From contig NZ_CAMPHI010000036.1 in NCBI RefSeq assembly GCF_946885955.1, positions 1-57,686 on the forward strand: 57,686 bases of DNA, in the 5' to 3' direction. Position 1 is the stretch's first letter, and every line of letters starts with the position of its first letter. The notes beneath the pieces were generated by a model, which saw nothing but the letters and a program-made list of their open reading frames with translations, was not told the DNA's origin and ran no database searches. The translations under genes and the position numbers were made by a program. The stretch comes from an uncultured Pseudomonas sp. (GTDB lineage Bacteria > Pseudomonadota > Gammaproteobacteria > Pseudomonadales > Pseudomonadaceae). Shown in pieces: positions 40,857 to 51,270 of this stretch.

Positions 40857-41849
40857 ATGAGCGCTTCCCGTGTTTTTGCACTGACCCCCGGCGAACCAGC
40901 CGGCATCGGCCCCGACTTGTGTCTGTTGCTGGCGCGCGAAGCGCAGCCTCATCCGATAGTCGCTGTCGCCGACCGCGGCTTGCTCGACGAACGCGCTCGC
41001 TTGCTCGGCCTGAACATTCAACTGATCGCCGTCGCCCCCGGCGCATGGCCGCAACGCCCCGCGCAAGCCGGCAGCCTGTATGTCTGGGATACGCCTCTGG
41101 GCACGACGGTAACCCCGGGCCAACTGGACAAGCGCAATGCTGCCTACGTGCTGGAGACCCTGAGGCGCGCCGGCCAGGGCTGCATCGACGGCGACTTCGC
41201 CGGCATGATTACCGCACCTGTGCACAAAGGCGTGATCAACGAGACGGGTATCGCGTTTTCCGGGCATACCGAATTCCTCGCCGAGCTGACCGCCACCGAA
41301 CAGGTGGTGATGATGCTCGCCACCCGTGGCCTGCGCGTGGCCCTGGTGACCACGCATCTGCCGCTCAAGGATGTCGCGGCGGCCATCACCGACGAGCGCC
41401 TGAAGCGCGTGGCGCGCATTCTCGATCATGACCTGCGCAACAAATTCGCTATCGCCCGCCCGCGCATCCTGGTCTGCGGCCTCAACCCCCATGCCGGCGA
41501 AGGCGGCCATCTAGGCCGCGAGGAAATCGAAATCATCGAACCGGCGCTGGCGCAGCTGCGCGAGGAGGGCATGAACCTTATCGGTCCGCTGCCGGCCGAT
41601 ACACTGTTCACCCCGAAGCATCTGGACCACTGCGACGCGGTACTGGCGATGTACCACGACCAAGGCCTGCCGGTGCTCAAGTTCAAGGGCTTTGGCGCGG
41701 CGGTCAATGTCACCCTGGGCCTGCCGATCATCCGCACCTCGGTCGACCACGGTACCGCGCTGGACCTGGCCGGCAGCGGCGATATCGACAGCGGCAGCCT
41801 GCAAGTCGCCCTGGAAACGGCATACCAGATGGCCGACGCTCGGCGCTGA
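40857..41849 (+). CDS. pdxA: 4-hydroxythreonine-4-phosphate dehydrogenase
   Basis: NAD-dependent step of pyridoxal phosphate synthesis. The 330-residue protein has the family motifs [31 protein letters not shown] and [11 protein letters not shown] with metal-binding His residues. It belongs to the conserved surA-pdxA-rsmA-apaG-apaH series, but here a terminator cuts it from surA, so its own promoter is needed in 40747-40856; no convincing one seen. Confidence 0.96.
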   Translation: MSASRVFALTPGEPAGIGPDLCLLLAREAQPHPIVAVADRGLLDERARLLGLNIQLIAVAPGAWPQRPAQAGSLYVWDTPLGTTVTPGQLDKRNAAYVLETLRRAGQGCIDGDFAGMITAPVHKGVINETGIAFSGHTEFLAELTATEQVVMMLATRGLRVALVTTHLPLKDVAAAITDERLKRVARILDHDLRNKFAIARPRILVCGLNPHAGEGGHLGREEIEIIEPALAQLREEGMNLIGPLPADTLFTPKHLDHCDAVLAMYHDQGLPVLKFKGFGAAVNVTLGLPIIRTSVDHGTALDLAGSGDIDSGSLQVALETAYQMADARR

Positions 41850-41970
41850 GCGGCGCACCACGGGCCAGGCGGGGTGCCGTCGGCGGCTGCAACTGGTAAG
41901 CTGCGCGCCTTCGTAATTTTGCTTTGGGCACTTGCTTGCCGCTCGTGGCTCGAAACGTGGAGCTGCCGTC

Positions 41971-42792
41971 TTGTCCGACCACTACCAACACCGCGCGCGC
42001 AAGCGCTTCGGCCAGAACTTCCTGCACGACGCCGGAGTCATTCATCGCATCCTGCGTGCCATCCATGCCCGCGAAGGCGAGCGCATGCTGGAGATCGGCC
42101 CTGGCCAGGGTGCCCTGACCGAAGGCCTGTTGAACAGCGGCGCGCAACTCGACGTGATCGAGCTGGACCGCGACCTGATTCCGATCCTCAACGGCCAGTT
42201 CGCCGCCGAACCGCGCTTTCGCCTGCATCAGGGCGATGCCCTGAAGTTCGACTTCACCAGTCTCGAGCCGGCGCCCCACAGCCTGCGCGTGGTCGGCAAC
42301 CTGCCCTATAACATTTCCACGCCGCTGATCTTCCACCTGCTGGATAACGCCGCACTGATCCGCGATATGCATTTCATGCTGCAAAAGGAAGTGGTCGAAC
42401 GCCTGGCCGCCGAGCCCGGCGGCGGCGATTGGGGGCGGCTGTCGATCATGGTGCAGTACCACTGCCGAGTCGAACACCTGTTCAATGTCGGCCCCGGCGC
42501 CTTCAACCCGCCGCCCAAAGTCGACTCGGCGATCGTGCGCCTGGTGCCCCATGAGGTATTGCCGCACCCGGCAAAGGACCATCGTCTGCTCGAGCGCGTG
42601 GTACGCGAGGCGTTCAATCAGCGCCGCAAGACCCTGCGCAACACACTGAAGAAACTCCTGCCCGCCGAGGCGATCGAAGCTGCTGGCGTGGATGGTGGCC
42701 TGCGCCCCGAACAGCTCGACCTGGCCGCCTTCGTGCGCCTGGCCGACCAGCTGGCGGTGCAACCCGGTGCGGGCGGACAGCAGCTAGACTGA
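41971..42792 (+). CDS. rsmA: 16S rRNA dimethyladenosine transferase (KsgA)
   Basis: Dimethylates two adjacent adenines near the 3' end of 16S rRNA during 30S maturation, using S-adenosylmethionine. The 273-residue protein begins at a TTG (LSDHYQHRARKRFGQNFL), with GGAG nine bases before; no ATG gives a sensible start. Motif LEIGPGQGALTEGLL binds SAM and NLPYNISTPL is the NPPY-like catalytic motif. Gap to pdxA is 121 bases. Confidence 0.95.
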   Translation: MSDHYQHRARKRFGQNFLHDAGVIHRILRAIHAREGERMLEIGPGQGALTEGLLNSGAQLDVIELDRDLIPILNGQFAAEPRFRLHQGDALKFDFTSLEPAPHSLRVVGNLPYNISTPLIFHLLDNAALIRDMHFMLQKEVVERLAAEPGGGDWGRLSIMVQYHCRVEHLFNVGPGAFNPPPKVDSAIVRLVPHEVLPHPAKDHRLLERVVREAFNQRRKTLRNTLKKLLPAEAIEAAGVDGGLRPEQLDLAAFVRLADQLAVQPGAGGQQLD

Positions 42793-42924
42793 TCAGGGGA
42801 CCAGCAGCCGGCGGCGCACGGCGCTGCCGCGTAAGGCGCCCTCTCCGCCCCGAGCGCACGTGTCGTTCGCGCAGGCGGTAAACGCACGCTGCCCAGTGCA
42901 GCAGATTTGAGCAGGTTTTTGTAT

Positions 42925-43305
42925 ATGCCCGATAACCGTTACCAGATCGACGTCAGCGTCGCCACCCGTTATCTGCCGGAGCAATCGCAGCCGGATCAGA
43001 ACCGTTTCGCCTTCGCCTACACCGTGACCATCGTCAACAACGGCGAGCTGCCCGCGCAACTGCTGTCGCGACACTGGGTGATCACCGATGGCGACGGTCG
43101 GGTACAGGAAGTTCGCGGCGCCGGGGTGGTTGGCGAGCAACCGCATATCGCCGCCGGAGCCAGCCACACCTACAGCAGCGGCACCGTGATGGCCACGCAC
43201 GTGGGCATCATGCAGGGCAGCTATTCGATGCTCGCCGAAGACGGCAAGCGCTTCGATGCCAGCATCGCGCCCTTCCGCCTCGCCGTCCCCGGGTCGCTGC
43301 ACTGA
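42925..43305 (+). CDS. apaG: ApaG protein (DUF525)
   Basis: A 126-residue FnIII-like fold protein with the glycine-rich loop [17 protein letters not shown]. Its biochemical role is still unclear; it always precedes apaH. ATG at 42925 chosen; an in-frame ATG six codons upstream exists. Its stop overlaps the apaH ATG by one base. Confidence 0.95.
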   Translation: MPDNRYQIDVSVATRYLPEQSQPDQNRFAFAYTVTIVNNGELPAQLLSRHWVITDGDGRVQEVRGAGVVGEQPHIAAGASHTYSSGTVMATHVGIMQGSYSMLAEDGKRFDASIAPFRLAVPGSLH

Positions 43306-44129
43306 TGGCCACCTACGCCGTCGGTGACCTGCAGGGTTGCCTGCAACCCTTGCAGTGCCTGCTGCAGCGCGTGGCCTTCGACCCCGCGAAAGATCGCCTG
43401 TGGTTGGTCGGCGACCTGGTCAACCGCGGCCCGCAATCGCTCGCTACTCTGCGCTTTCTGTATGGCATCCGCGATGCGCTGACCTGCGTGCTGGGCAATC
43501 ACGACCTGCACCTGCTCGCGGTCGCATACAACATCGAGCGTCTGAAGAAGGCCGATACCTTGCAGGAAATTCTCGACGCGCCGGACCGCGACGTGCTGCT
43601 CGACTGGCTGCGCCGACAGAAGCTGCTGCACTACGACAGCGAGCGCAAGATGGCCCTGGTGCATGCCGGCATTCCGCCGCAGTGGACCCTGCCAAAAGCC
43701 TTGAAACGCGCTGGCGAGGTCGAGGAAGTGCTGCGCGACGATGCCCGCCTGCCGCTCTTCCTCGACGGCATGTACGGCAACGAACCCAGCAAGTGGGACA
43801 AGGACCTGCACGGCATCACACGCCTGCGCGTGATCACCAACTACCTCACCCGCATGCGCTTCTGCAAAGCCGACGGCACCCTTGAGCTCAAGCACAAGGA
43901 AGATGCCGATACCGCCCCCGCGGGTTACGCGCCCTGGTTCAGCCACCCCCGGCGCAAGACCCGCGACCTGAAGATCATCTTCGGCCACTGGGCGGCATTG
44001 GCGGGAAAATGCAACGAACCCGGCCTGTTCGCCCTGGATACCGGCTGCGTATGGGGCGGCGCCATGACCTTACTGAACATCGACAGCGGTGAGCTGCATC
44101 ACTGCGAATGCCCCAAGGAGCAGCCATGA
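43305..44129 (+). CDS. apaH: Bis(5'-nucleosyl)-tetraphosphatase, symmetrical
   Basis: Splits Ap4A into two ADP and removes Np4 caps from RNA in bacteria. The 274-residue metallophosphatase has the motifs [13 protein letters not shown] and GNHD and a C-terminal GHWA. It is fused in translation to apaG (one-base overlap) and glpE (four-base overlap). Confidence 0.96.
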   Translation: MATYAVGDLQGCLQPLQCLLQRVAFDPAKDRLWLVGDLVNRGPQSLATLRFLYGIRDALTCVLGNHDLHLLAVAYNIERLKKADTLQEILDAPDRDVLLDWLRRQKLLHYDSERKMALVHAGIPPQWTLPKALKRAGEVEEVLRDDARLPLFLDGMYGNEPSKWDKDLHGITRLRVITNYLTRMRFCKADGTLELKHKEDADTAPAGYAPWFSHPRRKTRDLKIIFGHWAALAGKCNEPGLFALDTGCVWGGAMTLLNIDSGELHHCECPKEQP

Positions 44130-44455
44130 GCGAATTCAAACGTATTGCCCCGCAACAAGCCCAGGCGCTTCGTGAACAAGGCGCTGTGGTGGTCGATGTC
44201 CGCGACCCGCAAAGTTTCGCCGCCGGGCATATCGCCGGCTCCAAGCACCTGGACAATCATTCGCTGCACGACTTTATCGCCAACGCCGACCTCGACCAGC
44301 CGCTGATAGTCGCCTGCTATCACGGCAACTCCAGCCAGAGCGCAGCGGCCTACCTGGTCGGCCAGGGTTTCGCCGAGGTCTATAGTCTCGATGGCGGTTT
44401 CGAGCTCTGGCGCACGACCTACCCGGAAGAAACCGCTCGGGAAACGGCGGAATAA
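44126..44455 (+). CDS. glpE: Thiosulfate sulfurtransferase GlpE (rhodanese)
   Basis: A single-domain rhodanese of 109 residues that moves sulfur from thiosulfate to cyanide or thiols. The active-site loop [12 protein letters not shown] contains the catalytic Cys. [11 protein letters not shown] is the usual CH2-like motif. Overlap with apaH shows coupling. A GC-rich stem-loop lies after the stop. Confidence 0.94.
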   Translation: MSEFKRIAPQQAQALREQGAVVVDVRDPQSFAAGHIAGSKHLDNHSLHDFIANADLDQPLIVACYHGNSSQSAAAYLVGQGFAEVYSLDGGFELWRTTYPEETARETAE

Positions 44456-44473
44456 TAAATTTATCTCTCTGCC

Positions 44474-44504
44474 AAGGCCGCGGCAGCTCTGGCCTGCGGC
44501 CCTT
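44474..44504 (+). terminator. Stem-loop after glpE
   Basis: aaggccgcggc pairs with gcctgcggccctt apart from one bulge. No T run, so probably a weak terminator or mRNA 3' end. Confidence 0.45.
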
Positions 44505-44659
44505 CTCCGATGAGCGGTAATATCCTGTTATCGTTCGCTGGCCCTTTATCTTGCAGATTACGAACTATCCTTTAGCTCAGGCCATCCAAAATCAGGTAGA
44601 GCCGGCCAACCGGCACCCGGGCCATCGGTACGACCTTTAGGTGTTTAGGGGGATTTCCA

Positions 44660-44675
44660 TGTCACGCAAGTGACA
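44660..44675. promoter_or_regulatory. Inverted repeat upstream of prkA
   Basis: tgtcac, four bases, gtgaca: perfect 6-bp arms 62 bases before prkA, just upstream of the sigma-54-like element. Possible operator. Confidence 0.35.
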
Positions 44676-44681
44676 GCTTCC

Positions 44682-44696
44682 TGGCACCCGCATGAC
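44682..44696 (+). promoter_or_regulatory. Sigma-54-like promoter candidate of prkA
   Basis: TGGCACCCGCATGAC: perfect TGGCAC -24 box, but the -12 reads TGAC rather than TTGC. The implied start near 44708 leaves a 29-base leader with GAGGTGACG. E. coli yeaGH is a sigma-54/NtrC target, which makes the element worth listing. Confidence 0.28.
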
Positions 44697-44736
44697 CGAT
44701 TCCGGGCCGGCTCCTAGCATCGAGCGAGGTGACGTC

Positions 44737-46659
44737 ATGAGTATATTCAGCCACTTCCAGCAACGCTTCGAGGCAACTCGCCAGGAGGAGTATTCCCTGC
44801 AGGAGTACCTCGAGCTGTGCAAAGAGGATCGCGGCGCCTATGTCACCGCGGCCGAGCGTCTGTTGCTGGCGATAGGCGAGCCGGAACTGGTCGATACGTC
44901 GAGCAATTCCCGGTTATCGCGAATCTTCTCCAACAAGGTCATTCGCCGTTATCCGGCGTTTGCCGACTTCCACGGCATGGAAGAGTGCATCGACCAGATC
45001 GTTTCCTATTTCCGCCACGCCGCCCAAGGCCTGGAGGAGAAGAAACAGATTCTCTATCTGCTGGGCCCGGTCGGCGGCGGTAAATCGTCGCTGGCGGAAA
45101 AGCTCAAGCACCTGATGGAGAAAGTGCCGTTCTATGCGATCAAGGGTTCGCCGGTCTTCGAGTCGCCGCTCGGCCTGTTCAACGTCGACGAGGACGGGGC
45201 GATTCTCGAAGAGGAATACGGCATCCCGCGGCGCTACCTGAACAGCATCATGTCGCCCTGGGCGACCAAACGCCTGACCGAGTTCGGCGGCGATATCAGC
45301 CAGTTCCGCGTGGTCAAGCTGTACCCTTCTATCCTCAACCAGATCGCCATCGCCAAGACCGAACCGGGCGACGAGAACAATCAGGACATCTCAGCGCTGG
45401 TCGGCAAGGTGGACATCCGCAAGCTCGAGGATTTCCCGCAGAACGATGCCGACGCCTACAGCTACTCGGGGGCGCTGTGCCGCGCCAACCAGGGTCTGAT
45501 GGAATTCGTCGAGATGTTCAAGGCGCCGATCAAGGTGCTGCACCCCTTGCTCACCGCAACCCAGGAAGGCAACTACAACAGCACCGAAGGCCTGGGCGCG
45601 ATTCCCTACAGTGGCATCCTGCTGGCCCACTCCAATGAGTCGGAATGGCACAACTTCCGCAACAACAAGAACAACGAGGCGTTCATCGACCGCATTTATA
45701 TCGTCAAGGTGCCGTACTGCCTGCGCGTGACCGATGAGGTGAAGATCTACGACAAGCTGCTGTTCAACAGCTCCCTGGCCAAAGCCCATTGCGCTCCGGA
45801 TACGCTGAAGATGCTCGCGCAGTTCTCGGTACTGAGCCGCTTGAAAGAGCCGGAAAACTCGAATATCTACTCGAAGATGCGGGTATACGACGGCGAGAAC
45901 CTCAAGGACACCGACCCTAAAGCCAAATCGATCCAGGAATACCGCGATGCCGCCGGCGTCGACGAGGGCATGAACGGCCTGTCGACCCGTTTCGCCTTCA
46001 AGATCCTCTCCAAGGTGTTCAACTTCGACCCGCACGAAGTCGCCGCCAACCCGGTGCACCTGCTGTACGTGCTGGAGCAGCAGATCGAACAGGAGCAATT
46101 CCCCGCCGAGACCCGCGAGCGCTACCTGCGCTTTATCAAGGAATACCTGGCGCCGCGCTATATCGAATTCATCGGCAAGGAGATCCAGACCGCCTACCTC
46201 GAGTCCTACAGCGAGTACGGGCAGAACATCTTCGATCGTTACGTGCTGTATGCCGACTTCTGGATTCAGGATCAGGAATATCGCGATCCGGAAACCGGCG
46301 AAATACTCAACCGCGTGGCCCTCAACGAAGAGCTGGAGAAAATCGAGAAACCGGCGGGCATCAGCAACCCCAAGGACTTCCGCAACGAGATCGTCAACTT
46401 CGTGCTGCGTGCACGGGCCAACAACAATGGCAAGAACCCGACTTGGCTCAGCTACGAGAAGCTGCGTGTGGTGATCGAGAAGAAGATGTTCTCCAATACC
46501 GAGGACCTGCTGCCGGTCATCAGCTTCAACGCCAAGGCGAGCAAGGAGGACCAACAGAAACACAACGACTTCGTCACTCGCATGGTCGAACGCGGCTATA
46601 CCGACAAGCAGGTGCGCCTGCTGTCCGAATGGTATCTGCGGGTTCGTAAATCGCAGTAA
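44737..46659 (+). CDS. prkA: PrkA family serine protein kinase (YeaG)
   Basis: A 640-residue AAA-type P-loop protein with a C-terminal kinase-like domain. Walker A GPVGGGKSSLAEK is near residue 110; an AAA_PrkA region covers about 20-380. YeaG acts in nutrient stress in E. coli, where it works with YeaH. MSIFSHF after GAGGTGACG is the start; the frame opens 15 codons earlier. A long inverted repeat lies between it and yeaH. Confidence 0.95.
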   Translation: MSIFSHFQQRFEATRQEEYSLQEYLELCKEDRGAYVTAAERLLLAIGEPELVDTSSNSRLSRIFSNKVIRRYPAFADFHGMEECIDQIVSYFRHAAQGLEEKKQILYLLGPVGGGKSSLAEKLKHLMEKVPFYAIKGSPVFESPLGLFNVDEDGAILEEEYGIPRRYLNSIMSPWATKRLTEFGGDISQFRVVKLYPSILNQIAIAKTEPGDENNQDISALVGKVDIRKLEDFPQNDADAYSYSGALCRANQGLMEFVEMFKAPIKVLHPLLTATQEGNYNSTEGLGAIPYSGILLAHSNESEWHNFRNNKNNEAFIDRIYIVKVPYCLRVTDEVKIYDKLLFNSSLAKAHCAPDTLKMLAQFSVLSRLKEPENSNIYSKMRVYDGENLKDTDPKAKSIQEYRDAAGVDEGMNGLSTRFAFKILSKVFNFDPHEVAANPVHLLYVLEQQIEQEQFPAETRERYLRFIKEYLAPRYIEFIGKEIQTAYLESYSEYGQNIFDRYVLYADFWIQDQEYRDPETGEILNRVALNEELEKIEKPAGISNPKDFRNEIVNFVLRARANNNGKNPTWLSYEKLRVVIEKKMFSNTEDLLPVISFNAKASKEDQQKHNDFVTRMVERGYTDKQVRLLSEWYLRVRKSQ

Positions 46660-46660
46660 A

Positions 46661-46746
46661 GCAGCCATAAGCAACAAGCTTTAAGCTGCAAGCGACCGCG
46701 GTCGTTGACGACCGCTCCTGCAGCTTTTGGCTTGTGGCTTGCAGCT
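46661..46746. repeat. Long imperfect inverted repeat between prkA and yeaH
   Basis: Arms at 46661-46692 and 46720-46746 share an aagcnacaagcn-agctgcaag pattern in opposite senses, enclosing a GC-rich loop. A dispersed gctgcaagc-type repeat of Pseudomonas; it would form a strong mRNA hairpin. Confidence 0.55.
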
Positions 46747-46761
46747 CCCCCGGAGGGGTTT

Positions 46762-48033
46762 ATGAGCCATGTGATCGACCGACGCCTGAACGGCAAGAAC
46801 AAGAGCACGGTAAACCGTCAGCGCTTTCTGCGACGTTACCGCGACCACATCAAAAAGGCCGTGGAGGAAGCGGTAAGCCGCCGCTCCATCACCGATATGG
46901 AGCACGGCGAACAGATCAGCATTCCCGGCCGCGATATCGACGAGCCAGTGCTACACCATGGCCGCGGCGGCAAGCAGACGGTGGTGCATCCCGGCAACAA
47001 GGAATTCACCACCGGTGAACGCATTCCCCGTCCGCAGGGCGGCGGCGCCGGCCGTGGTGCCGGCAAAGCCAGCAACACCGGCGAAGGCATGGATGAGTTC
47101 GTGTTCCAGATCACCCAGGAAGAGTTCCTCGACTTCATGTTCGAAGATCTGGAACTGCCCAATCTGGTCAAGCGTCACCTGACCGGTGCCGACACCTTCA
47201 AGACCGTGCGCGCGGGCATCAGCAACGAAGGCAACCCATCGCGCATCAATATCGTCCGTACCCTGCGCTCGGCCCATGCCCGACGTATCGCCCTGTCCGG
47301 CAGCAGCCGGGCCAAACTGAAGGCCGCACAAGCCGAGCTGCTCCGCCTGAAAAGCGAGGAGCCGGACAATTTCAGCGATATCCAGGCGCTGGAGGCGGAG
47401 ATCGCCAAGCTGCAGGCGCGGATCAAGCGCGTGCCCTTCCTCGACACCTTCGACCTCAAATACAACCTGCTGGTCAAACAACCCAACCCCAGTTCGAAAG
47501 CGGTGATGTTCTGCCTGATGGACGTCTCCGGCTCCATGACCCAGGCCACCAAGGACGTCGCCAAACGTTTCTTCATCCTGTTGTACCTGTTCCTCAAGCG
47601 GAACTACGACAAGATCGACGTGGTGTTCATCCGCCACCACACCAGCGCCAAGGAGGTCGACGAGGAGGAATTCTTCTACTCCCGCGAAACCGGCGGCACC
47701 ATCGTTTCCAGCGCGCTCAAGCTGATGCAGGAAATCATGGCCGAGCGCTATCCGATCAACGAATGGAACATCTATGCCGCGCAGGCCTCGGACGGTGATA
47801 ACTGGAACGACGACTCACCGATTTGCCGGGATATCCTGATCAACCAGATCATGCCGTTCGTGCAATATTTCACCTATGTAGAGATCACTCCGCGCGAGCA
47901 CCAGGCGCTGTGGTTCGAGTACGAACAAGTCAGCGAAGCCTACGACGAAACCTTCGCCCAGCAGCAGCTTGTGTCCTCGGCAGATATCTACCCCGTGTTC
48001 CGTGAATTGTTCCAGCGGAGGCTCGCAACATGA
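46762..48033 (+). CDS. yeaH: YeaH family protein (DUF444, VWA-like)
   Basis: A 423-residue protein with a von Willebrand A-type fold; the MIDAS-like motif MDVSGSMTQ is near residue 255. An N-terminal basic stretch and a long helical segment around 185-225 precede it. It is the usual partner of PrkA in stress. MSHVIDRR after GGAGGGGTTT is the start. Its stop overlaps the spoVR start by four bases. Confidence 0.93.
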   Translation: MSHVIDRRLNGKNKSTVNRQRFLRRYRDHIKKAVEEAVSRRSITDMEHGEQISIPGRDIDEPVLHHGRGGKQTVVHPGNKEFTTGERIPRPQGGGAGRGAGKASNTGEGMDEFVFQITQEEFLDFMFEDLELPNLVKRHLTGADTFKTVRAGISNEGNPSRINIVRTLRSAHARRIALSGSSRAKLKAAQAELLRLKSEEPDNFSDIQALEAEIAKLQARIKRVPFLDTFDLKYNLLVKQPNPSSKAVMFCLMDVSGSMTQATKDVAKRFFILLYLFLKRNYDKIDVVFIRHHTSAKEVDEEEFFYSRETGGTIVSSALKLMQEIMAERYPINEWNIYAAQASDGDNWNDDSPICRDILINQIMPFVQYFTYVEITPREHQALWFEYEQVSEAYDETFAQQQLVSSADIYPVFRELFQRRLAT

Positions 48034-49610
48034 GCAGCTATGCCGGCAGCAAGCGCGAGAAAAAGCGCGAACCGATTTCCACCGGCTCGGAATGGACCTT
48101 CGAGCTGATCCGCAGCTATGACCGCGAGATCAGCCGGATCGCCGAGCGCTATGCGCTCGACACCTACCCGAATCAGATCGAGGTGATCACCGCCGAGCAG
48201 ATGATGGACGCCTACGCTTCGGTCGGCATGCCCCTGGGCTACCATCACTGGTCCTACGGCAAGCACTTCCTCAGCACCGAGAAATCCTACAGCCGCGGGC
48301 AGATGGGCCTGGCCTACGAGATCGTGATCAACTCCGATCCCTGCATCGCCTACCTGATGGAAGAAAACACCATCTGCATGCAGGCGCTGGTGATCGCCCA
48401 CGCCTGCTACGGCCACAACAGCTTCTTCAAGGGCAACTACCTGTTCCGCACCTGGACCGACGCCAGCTCGATCATCGACTATCTGGTGTTCGCCAAGCAG
48501 TACATCATGCAATGCGAGGAACGCCATGGCATCGATGCCGTGGAGGACCTGCTCGACTCCTGCCATGCACTTATGAACTACGGCGTCGACCGCTACAAGC
48601 GCCCCTACCCGATCTCCGCCGAAGAAGAGCGGCGTCGACAGAAGGACCGCGAGGAACACCTGCAAAAGCAGGTCAACGACCTCTGGCGCACCATTCCCAA
48701 GGGCACTGGCAAGCGCGACGGCAGCGACAGCAAACGCTTCCCCGCCGAGCCCCAGGAAAACATCCTGTATTTCCTCGAGAAGCACGCGCCGCTGCTCGAA
48801 CCCTGGCAGCGTGAAGTGATCCGCATCGTGCGCAAGATCGCGCAATACTTCTACCCACAGCGCCAGACCCAGGTGATGAACGAAGGCTGGGCCTGCTTCT
48901 GGCATTACACGCTGATGAATGACCTGTACGACGAAGGCCTGGTAACCGACGGTTTCATGATCGAATTCCTGCAGTCGCATACCAGCGTGATCTATCAGCC
49001 GCCGTTCGACAGCCCCTACTACAGCGGCATCAACCCCTACACCCTGGGTTTCGCCATGTATTGCGACATCCGCCGGATCTGCGAAAACCCGACCGAAGAG
49101 GACAAGAAGTGGTTCCCCGATATCGCCGGTAGCGACTGGCTGACGACCCTGAAATTCGCCATGAGCAGCTTCAAGGACGAGAGTTTCATCCTGCAGTACC
49201 TGTCGCCCAAGGTTATTCGCGACCTGAAACTATTCAGCATCCTCGACGACGACCAGAAAGACGAATTGCTGGTGCCGGCCATCCATGACGAGATGGGCTA
49301 CCGCAGCATCCGCGAAACCCTGGCAGCGCAGTACAACCTGGGCAACCGCGAACCCAACGTGCAAATCTGGAGCATCGACCGCCGCGGCGACCGCTCGCTG
49401 ACCCTGCGCCATCAGCAGCACGATCGCAAACCACTGGGCAGCTCCACCGAGGAAGTACTCAAGCACCTGCACCGGCTCTGGGGCTTCGACATTCACCTGG
49501 AAATCCTTCAGGGCGAGGAGCTGATCGGCACCCACCACGTACCGACCAAGGCCGACGCCGGCCATGACAACGACCAACCGCGCCTGGACCTGATCATTCC
49601 ACCGATCTAG
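48030..49610 (+). CDS. SpoVR family protein (YcgB)
   Basis: A 526-residue cytoplasmic protein of the SpoVR family, which supports spore cortex formation in Bacillus but has an unknown role in non-sporing bacteria. Many conserved His/Glu residues are visible ([11 protein letters not shown] and [10 protein letters not shown]), suggesting a metal site. Completes the conserved prkA-yeaH-spoVR triad and is coupled to yeaH. Confidence 0.93.
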   Translation: MSSYAGSKREKKREPISTGSEWTFELIRSYDREISRIAERYALDTYPNQIEVITAEQMMDAYASVGMPLGYHHWSYGKHFLSTEKSYSRGQMGLAYEIVINSDPCIAYLMEENTICMQALVIAHACYGHNSFFKGNYLFRTWTDASSIIDYLVFAKQYIMQCEERHGIDAVEDLLDSCHALMNYGVDRYKRPYPISAEEERRRQKDREEHLQKQVNDLWRTIPKGTGKRDGSDSKRFPAEPQENILYFLEKHAPLLEPWQREVIRIVRKIAQYFYPQRQTQVMNEGWACFWHYTLMNDLYDEGLVTDGFMIEFLQSHTSVIYQPPFDSPYYSGINPYTLGFAMYCDIRRICENPTEEDKKWFPDIAGSDWLTTLKFAMSSFKDESFILQYLSPKVIRDLKLFSILDDDQKDELLVPAIHDEMGYRSIRETLAAQYNLGNREPNVQIWSIDRRGDRSLTLRHQQHDRKPLGSSTEEVLKHLHRLWGFDIHLEILQGEELIGTHHVPTKADAGHDNDQPRLDLIIPPI

Positions 49611-49641
49611 CCCTCCGTAGATCGATGTATGGGCGCAAGTC

Positions 49642-49672
49642 GTAGGGCGGACATGCCGGAGGCTTGTCCGCC
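49642..49672. repeat. REP-like palindrome, gtagggcggacatg family (copy 1)
   Basis: gtagggcggacatg ends with a complementary cttgtccgcc, between spoVR and cca. Two more copies flank the cca 3' side. The rest of the 49611-49838 gap shows nothing clear to me. Confidence 0.55.
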
Positions 49673-49838
49673 AGCTGGATAGAAGCTCGCCTCGTCGTCC
49701 GTCAGATTAGCTGACCAAGTCCGAATCCACCGACGCCGCACCAGCCCCGCTATTCGCTCTCATCTCGCTTGCCACGTTCGCAGCCATGGTCGCCTACGTC
49801 TTCCAGCCGTTATGCTGCGCAGCAACGGAGGAGCAGGT

Positions 49839-51068
49839 ATGCAGATTTATAAAGTGGGCGGCGCGGTACGCGACCGCCTGTTGGGGCGCGAGGTCAGCGA
49901 GGTCGACTGGGTGGTGGTCGGCGCGACCGCCGAGCAGATGCAGGAGCTCGGATACCGCCCAGTGGGCGCGGACTTTCCGGTGTTTCTGCACCCGCAAAGC
50001 GGCGAGGAATATGCCTTGGCGCGCACCGAGCGGAAGAGCGGACGCGGCTATGGCGGCTTCGTCTTTCACGCCAGCCCGGACGTCAGCCTGGAAGACGACC
50101 TGATTCGCCGCGACCTGACCATCAATGCCATCGCCGAAGACGACCATGGCCAGTTGATCGACCCCTATGGCGGCCAGCGCGATCTCGCCGCGCGGGTTTT
50201 GCGCCATGTCTCCCCGGCATTCGCCGAAGATCCCATGCGCGTGCTGCGCGTCGCCCGCTTCGCCGCGCGCTATGCGCCCCTGGGTTTCAGCGTCGCGCCC
50301 GAAACCCTGGCGCTGATGCGTCAGCTCAGCGAGTCCGGCGAGTTGAACGCCCTGACGCCCGAACGCAGCTGGAAGGAAATCTCCCGTGCGCTGCTGGAAC
50401 CGCGCCCCGACGTGTTCATCCAGGTGCTACGCGATTGCGGTGCACTCGCGGTCCTGCTGCCGGAAGTCGACGCCCTGTTCGGCGTACCGCAGCCACCGGC
50501 CCACCACCCGGAAATCGATACCGGTGTGCATGTGCTCGACGTGCTGCGCCAATGCGCCGAACACCAGCAGCCACTGGTGGTGCGCTGGGCCTGCCTGCTG
50601 CACGATGTCGGCAAGGGCCTGACCCCGTCGGCCGACTGGCCACGGCATATCGATCATGAACGAAGCGGTTTGAAGCTGATCGAGGCGATCAACCAGCGCT
50701 GTAAAGCGCCCAGAGAATGTCAGGAGCTGGCCCTGCTGGTCGGCGAATACCACACCCACGGCCATCGCGCGCAGGAACTGAAAGCCTCGACCCTGCTGGA
50801 GTTATTGCAGCACTTCGACGTGTTTCGCCGCCCGCAGCGCTTCGAGCAATTCATCGCCGCCTGCGAAATGGATGCGCGGGGCCGCAAGGGCCTCGAACAA
50901 CGCGCCTACCCGCAGGCCGACTACCTGCGCGGTGCCATGCAGGCGACCCGCGCCGTGGCGGTGCAGCCGCTCCTGGAGCAGGGGTTCAAAGGCCCGCAGC
51001 TGGGCGAGGCGCTAAGGCTTGCGCGTCTGAATGCGCTCAAAGCCTATAAAAAGACGATGGAAATGTAG
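49839..51068 (+). CDS. cca: CCA-adding enzyme (tRNA nucleotidyltransferase, HD domain)
   Basis: Adds CCA to tRNA 3' ends. The 409-residue class II enzyme begins [16 protein letters not shown], followed by the catalytic Asp pair region EVDWVVVGA and the tRNA-binding helical domain. It has an HD phosphohydrolase domain (CLLHDVGKG, near residue 265) typical of gamma-proteobacteria. GGAGGAGCAGGT precedes the ATG. A second, diverged copy of its last 42 bases lies 84 bases after its stop. Confidence 0.95.
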   Translation: MQIYKVGGAVRDRLLGREVSEVDWVVVGATAEQMQELGYRPVGADFPVFLHPQSGEEYALARTERKSGRGYGGFVFHASPDVSLEDDLIRRDLTINAIAEDDHGQLIDPYGGQRDLAARVLRHVSPAFAEDPMRVLRVARFAARYAPLGFSVAPETLALMRQLSESGELNALTPERSWKEISRALLEPRPDVFIQVLRDCGALAVLLPEVDALFGVPQPPAHHPEIDTGVHVLDVLRQCAEHQQPLVVRWACLLHDVGKGLTPSADWPRHIDHERSGLKLIEAINQRCKAPRECQELALLVGEYHTHGHRAQELKASTLLELLQHFDVFRRPQRFEQFIAACEMDARGRKGLEQRAYPQADYLRGAMQATRAVAVQPLLEQGFKGPQLGEALRLARLNALKAYKKTMEM

Positions 51069-51152
51069 CCATTGCGTAGAGGCCGCAAGGCAGGGGCGCC
51101 ATGCACAGCAAAAATCGGCGCCGCCGCTGGTGCGCACAGCGCAACCTACGAG

Positions 51153-51194
51153 CTGAACGCGCTCAAGACCTATAAAACGACGACGGATATGTAG
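51153..51194 (+). repeat. Decayed duplicate of the cca 3' end
   Basis: These 42 bases match 51027-51068, the real cca end, at 36 of 42 positions and in the same reading phase: LNALKTYKTTTDM-stop against [17 protein letters not shown]. The 84 bases between hold a ggtgcgcacagc-type palindrome core. Its final gtag is the start of the next REP element. Confidence 0.8.
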
Positions 51195-51221
51195 GGTGGA
51201 CATGGCGAAGCCTTGTCCACC
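51191..51221. repeat. REP-like palindrome (copy 2)
   Basis: gtagggtggacatg and a complementary cttgtccacc, beginning in the duplicated cca stop codon. Same family as 49642-49672. Confidence 0.6.
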
Positions 51222-51237
51222 GCGGCTATCTGAATAA

Positions 51238-51270
51238 CGGACAAGCCGCGCAGCGGCATGTCCGTCCTAC
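51238..51270. repeat. REP-like palindrome (copy 3, inverted)
   Basis: cggacaagcc and gcatgtccgtcctac in the opposite sense to copy 2. It overlaps the folK 3' end: the folK stop codon is the TAG of the repeat's GTAGG. Confidence 0.6.

Noticed and set aside
39318..41510. A 730-codon minus-strand frame opposite surA and pdxA
   Set aside because: Antisense shadow of two conserved genes and spans a strong terminator.
44692..44720. ATGACC-17-TAGCAT as a sigma-70/sigma-S promoter of prkA
   Set aside because: The implied start near 44727 would leave the GAGGTG ribosome site partly outside the message, so the sigma-54-like element fits better.
45391..46677. A 428-codon minus-strand frame opposite prkA
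   Set aside because: Shadow of prkA with no domain and no start signal.
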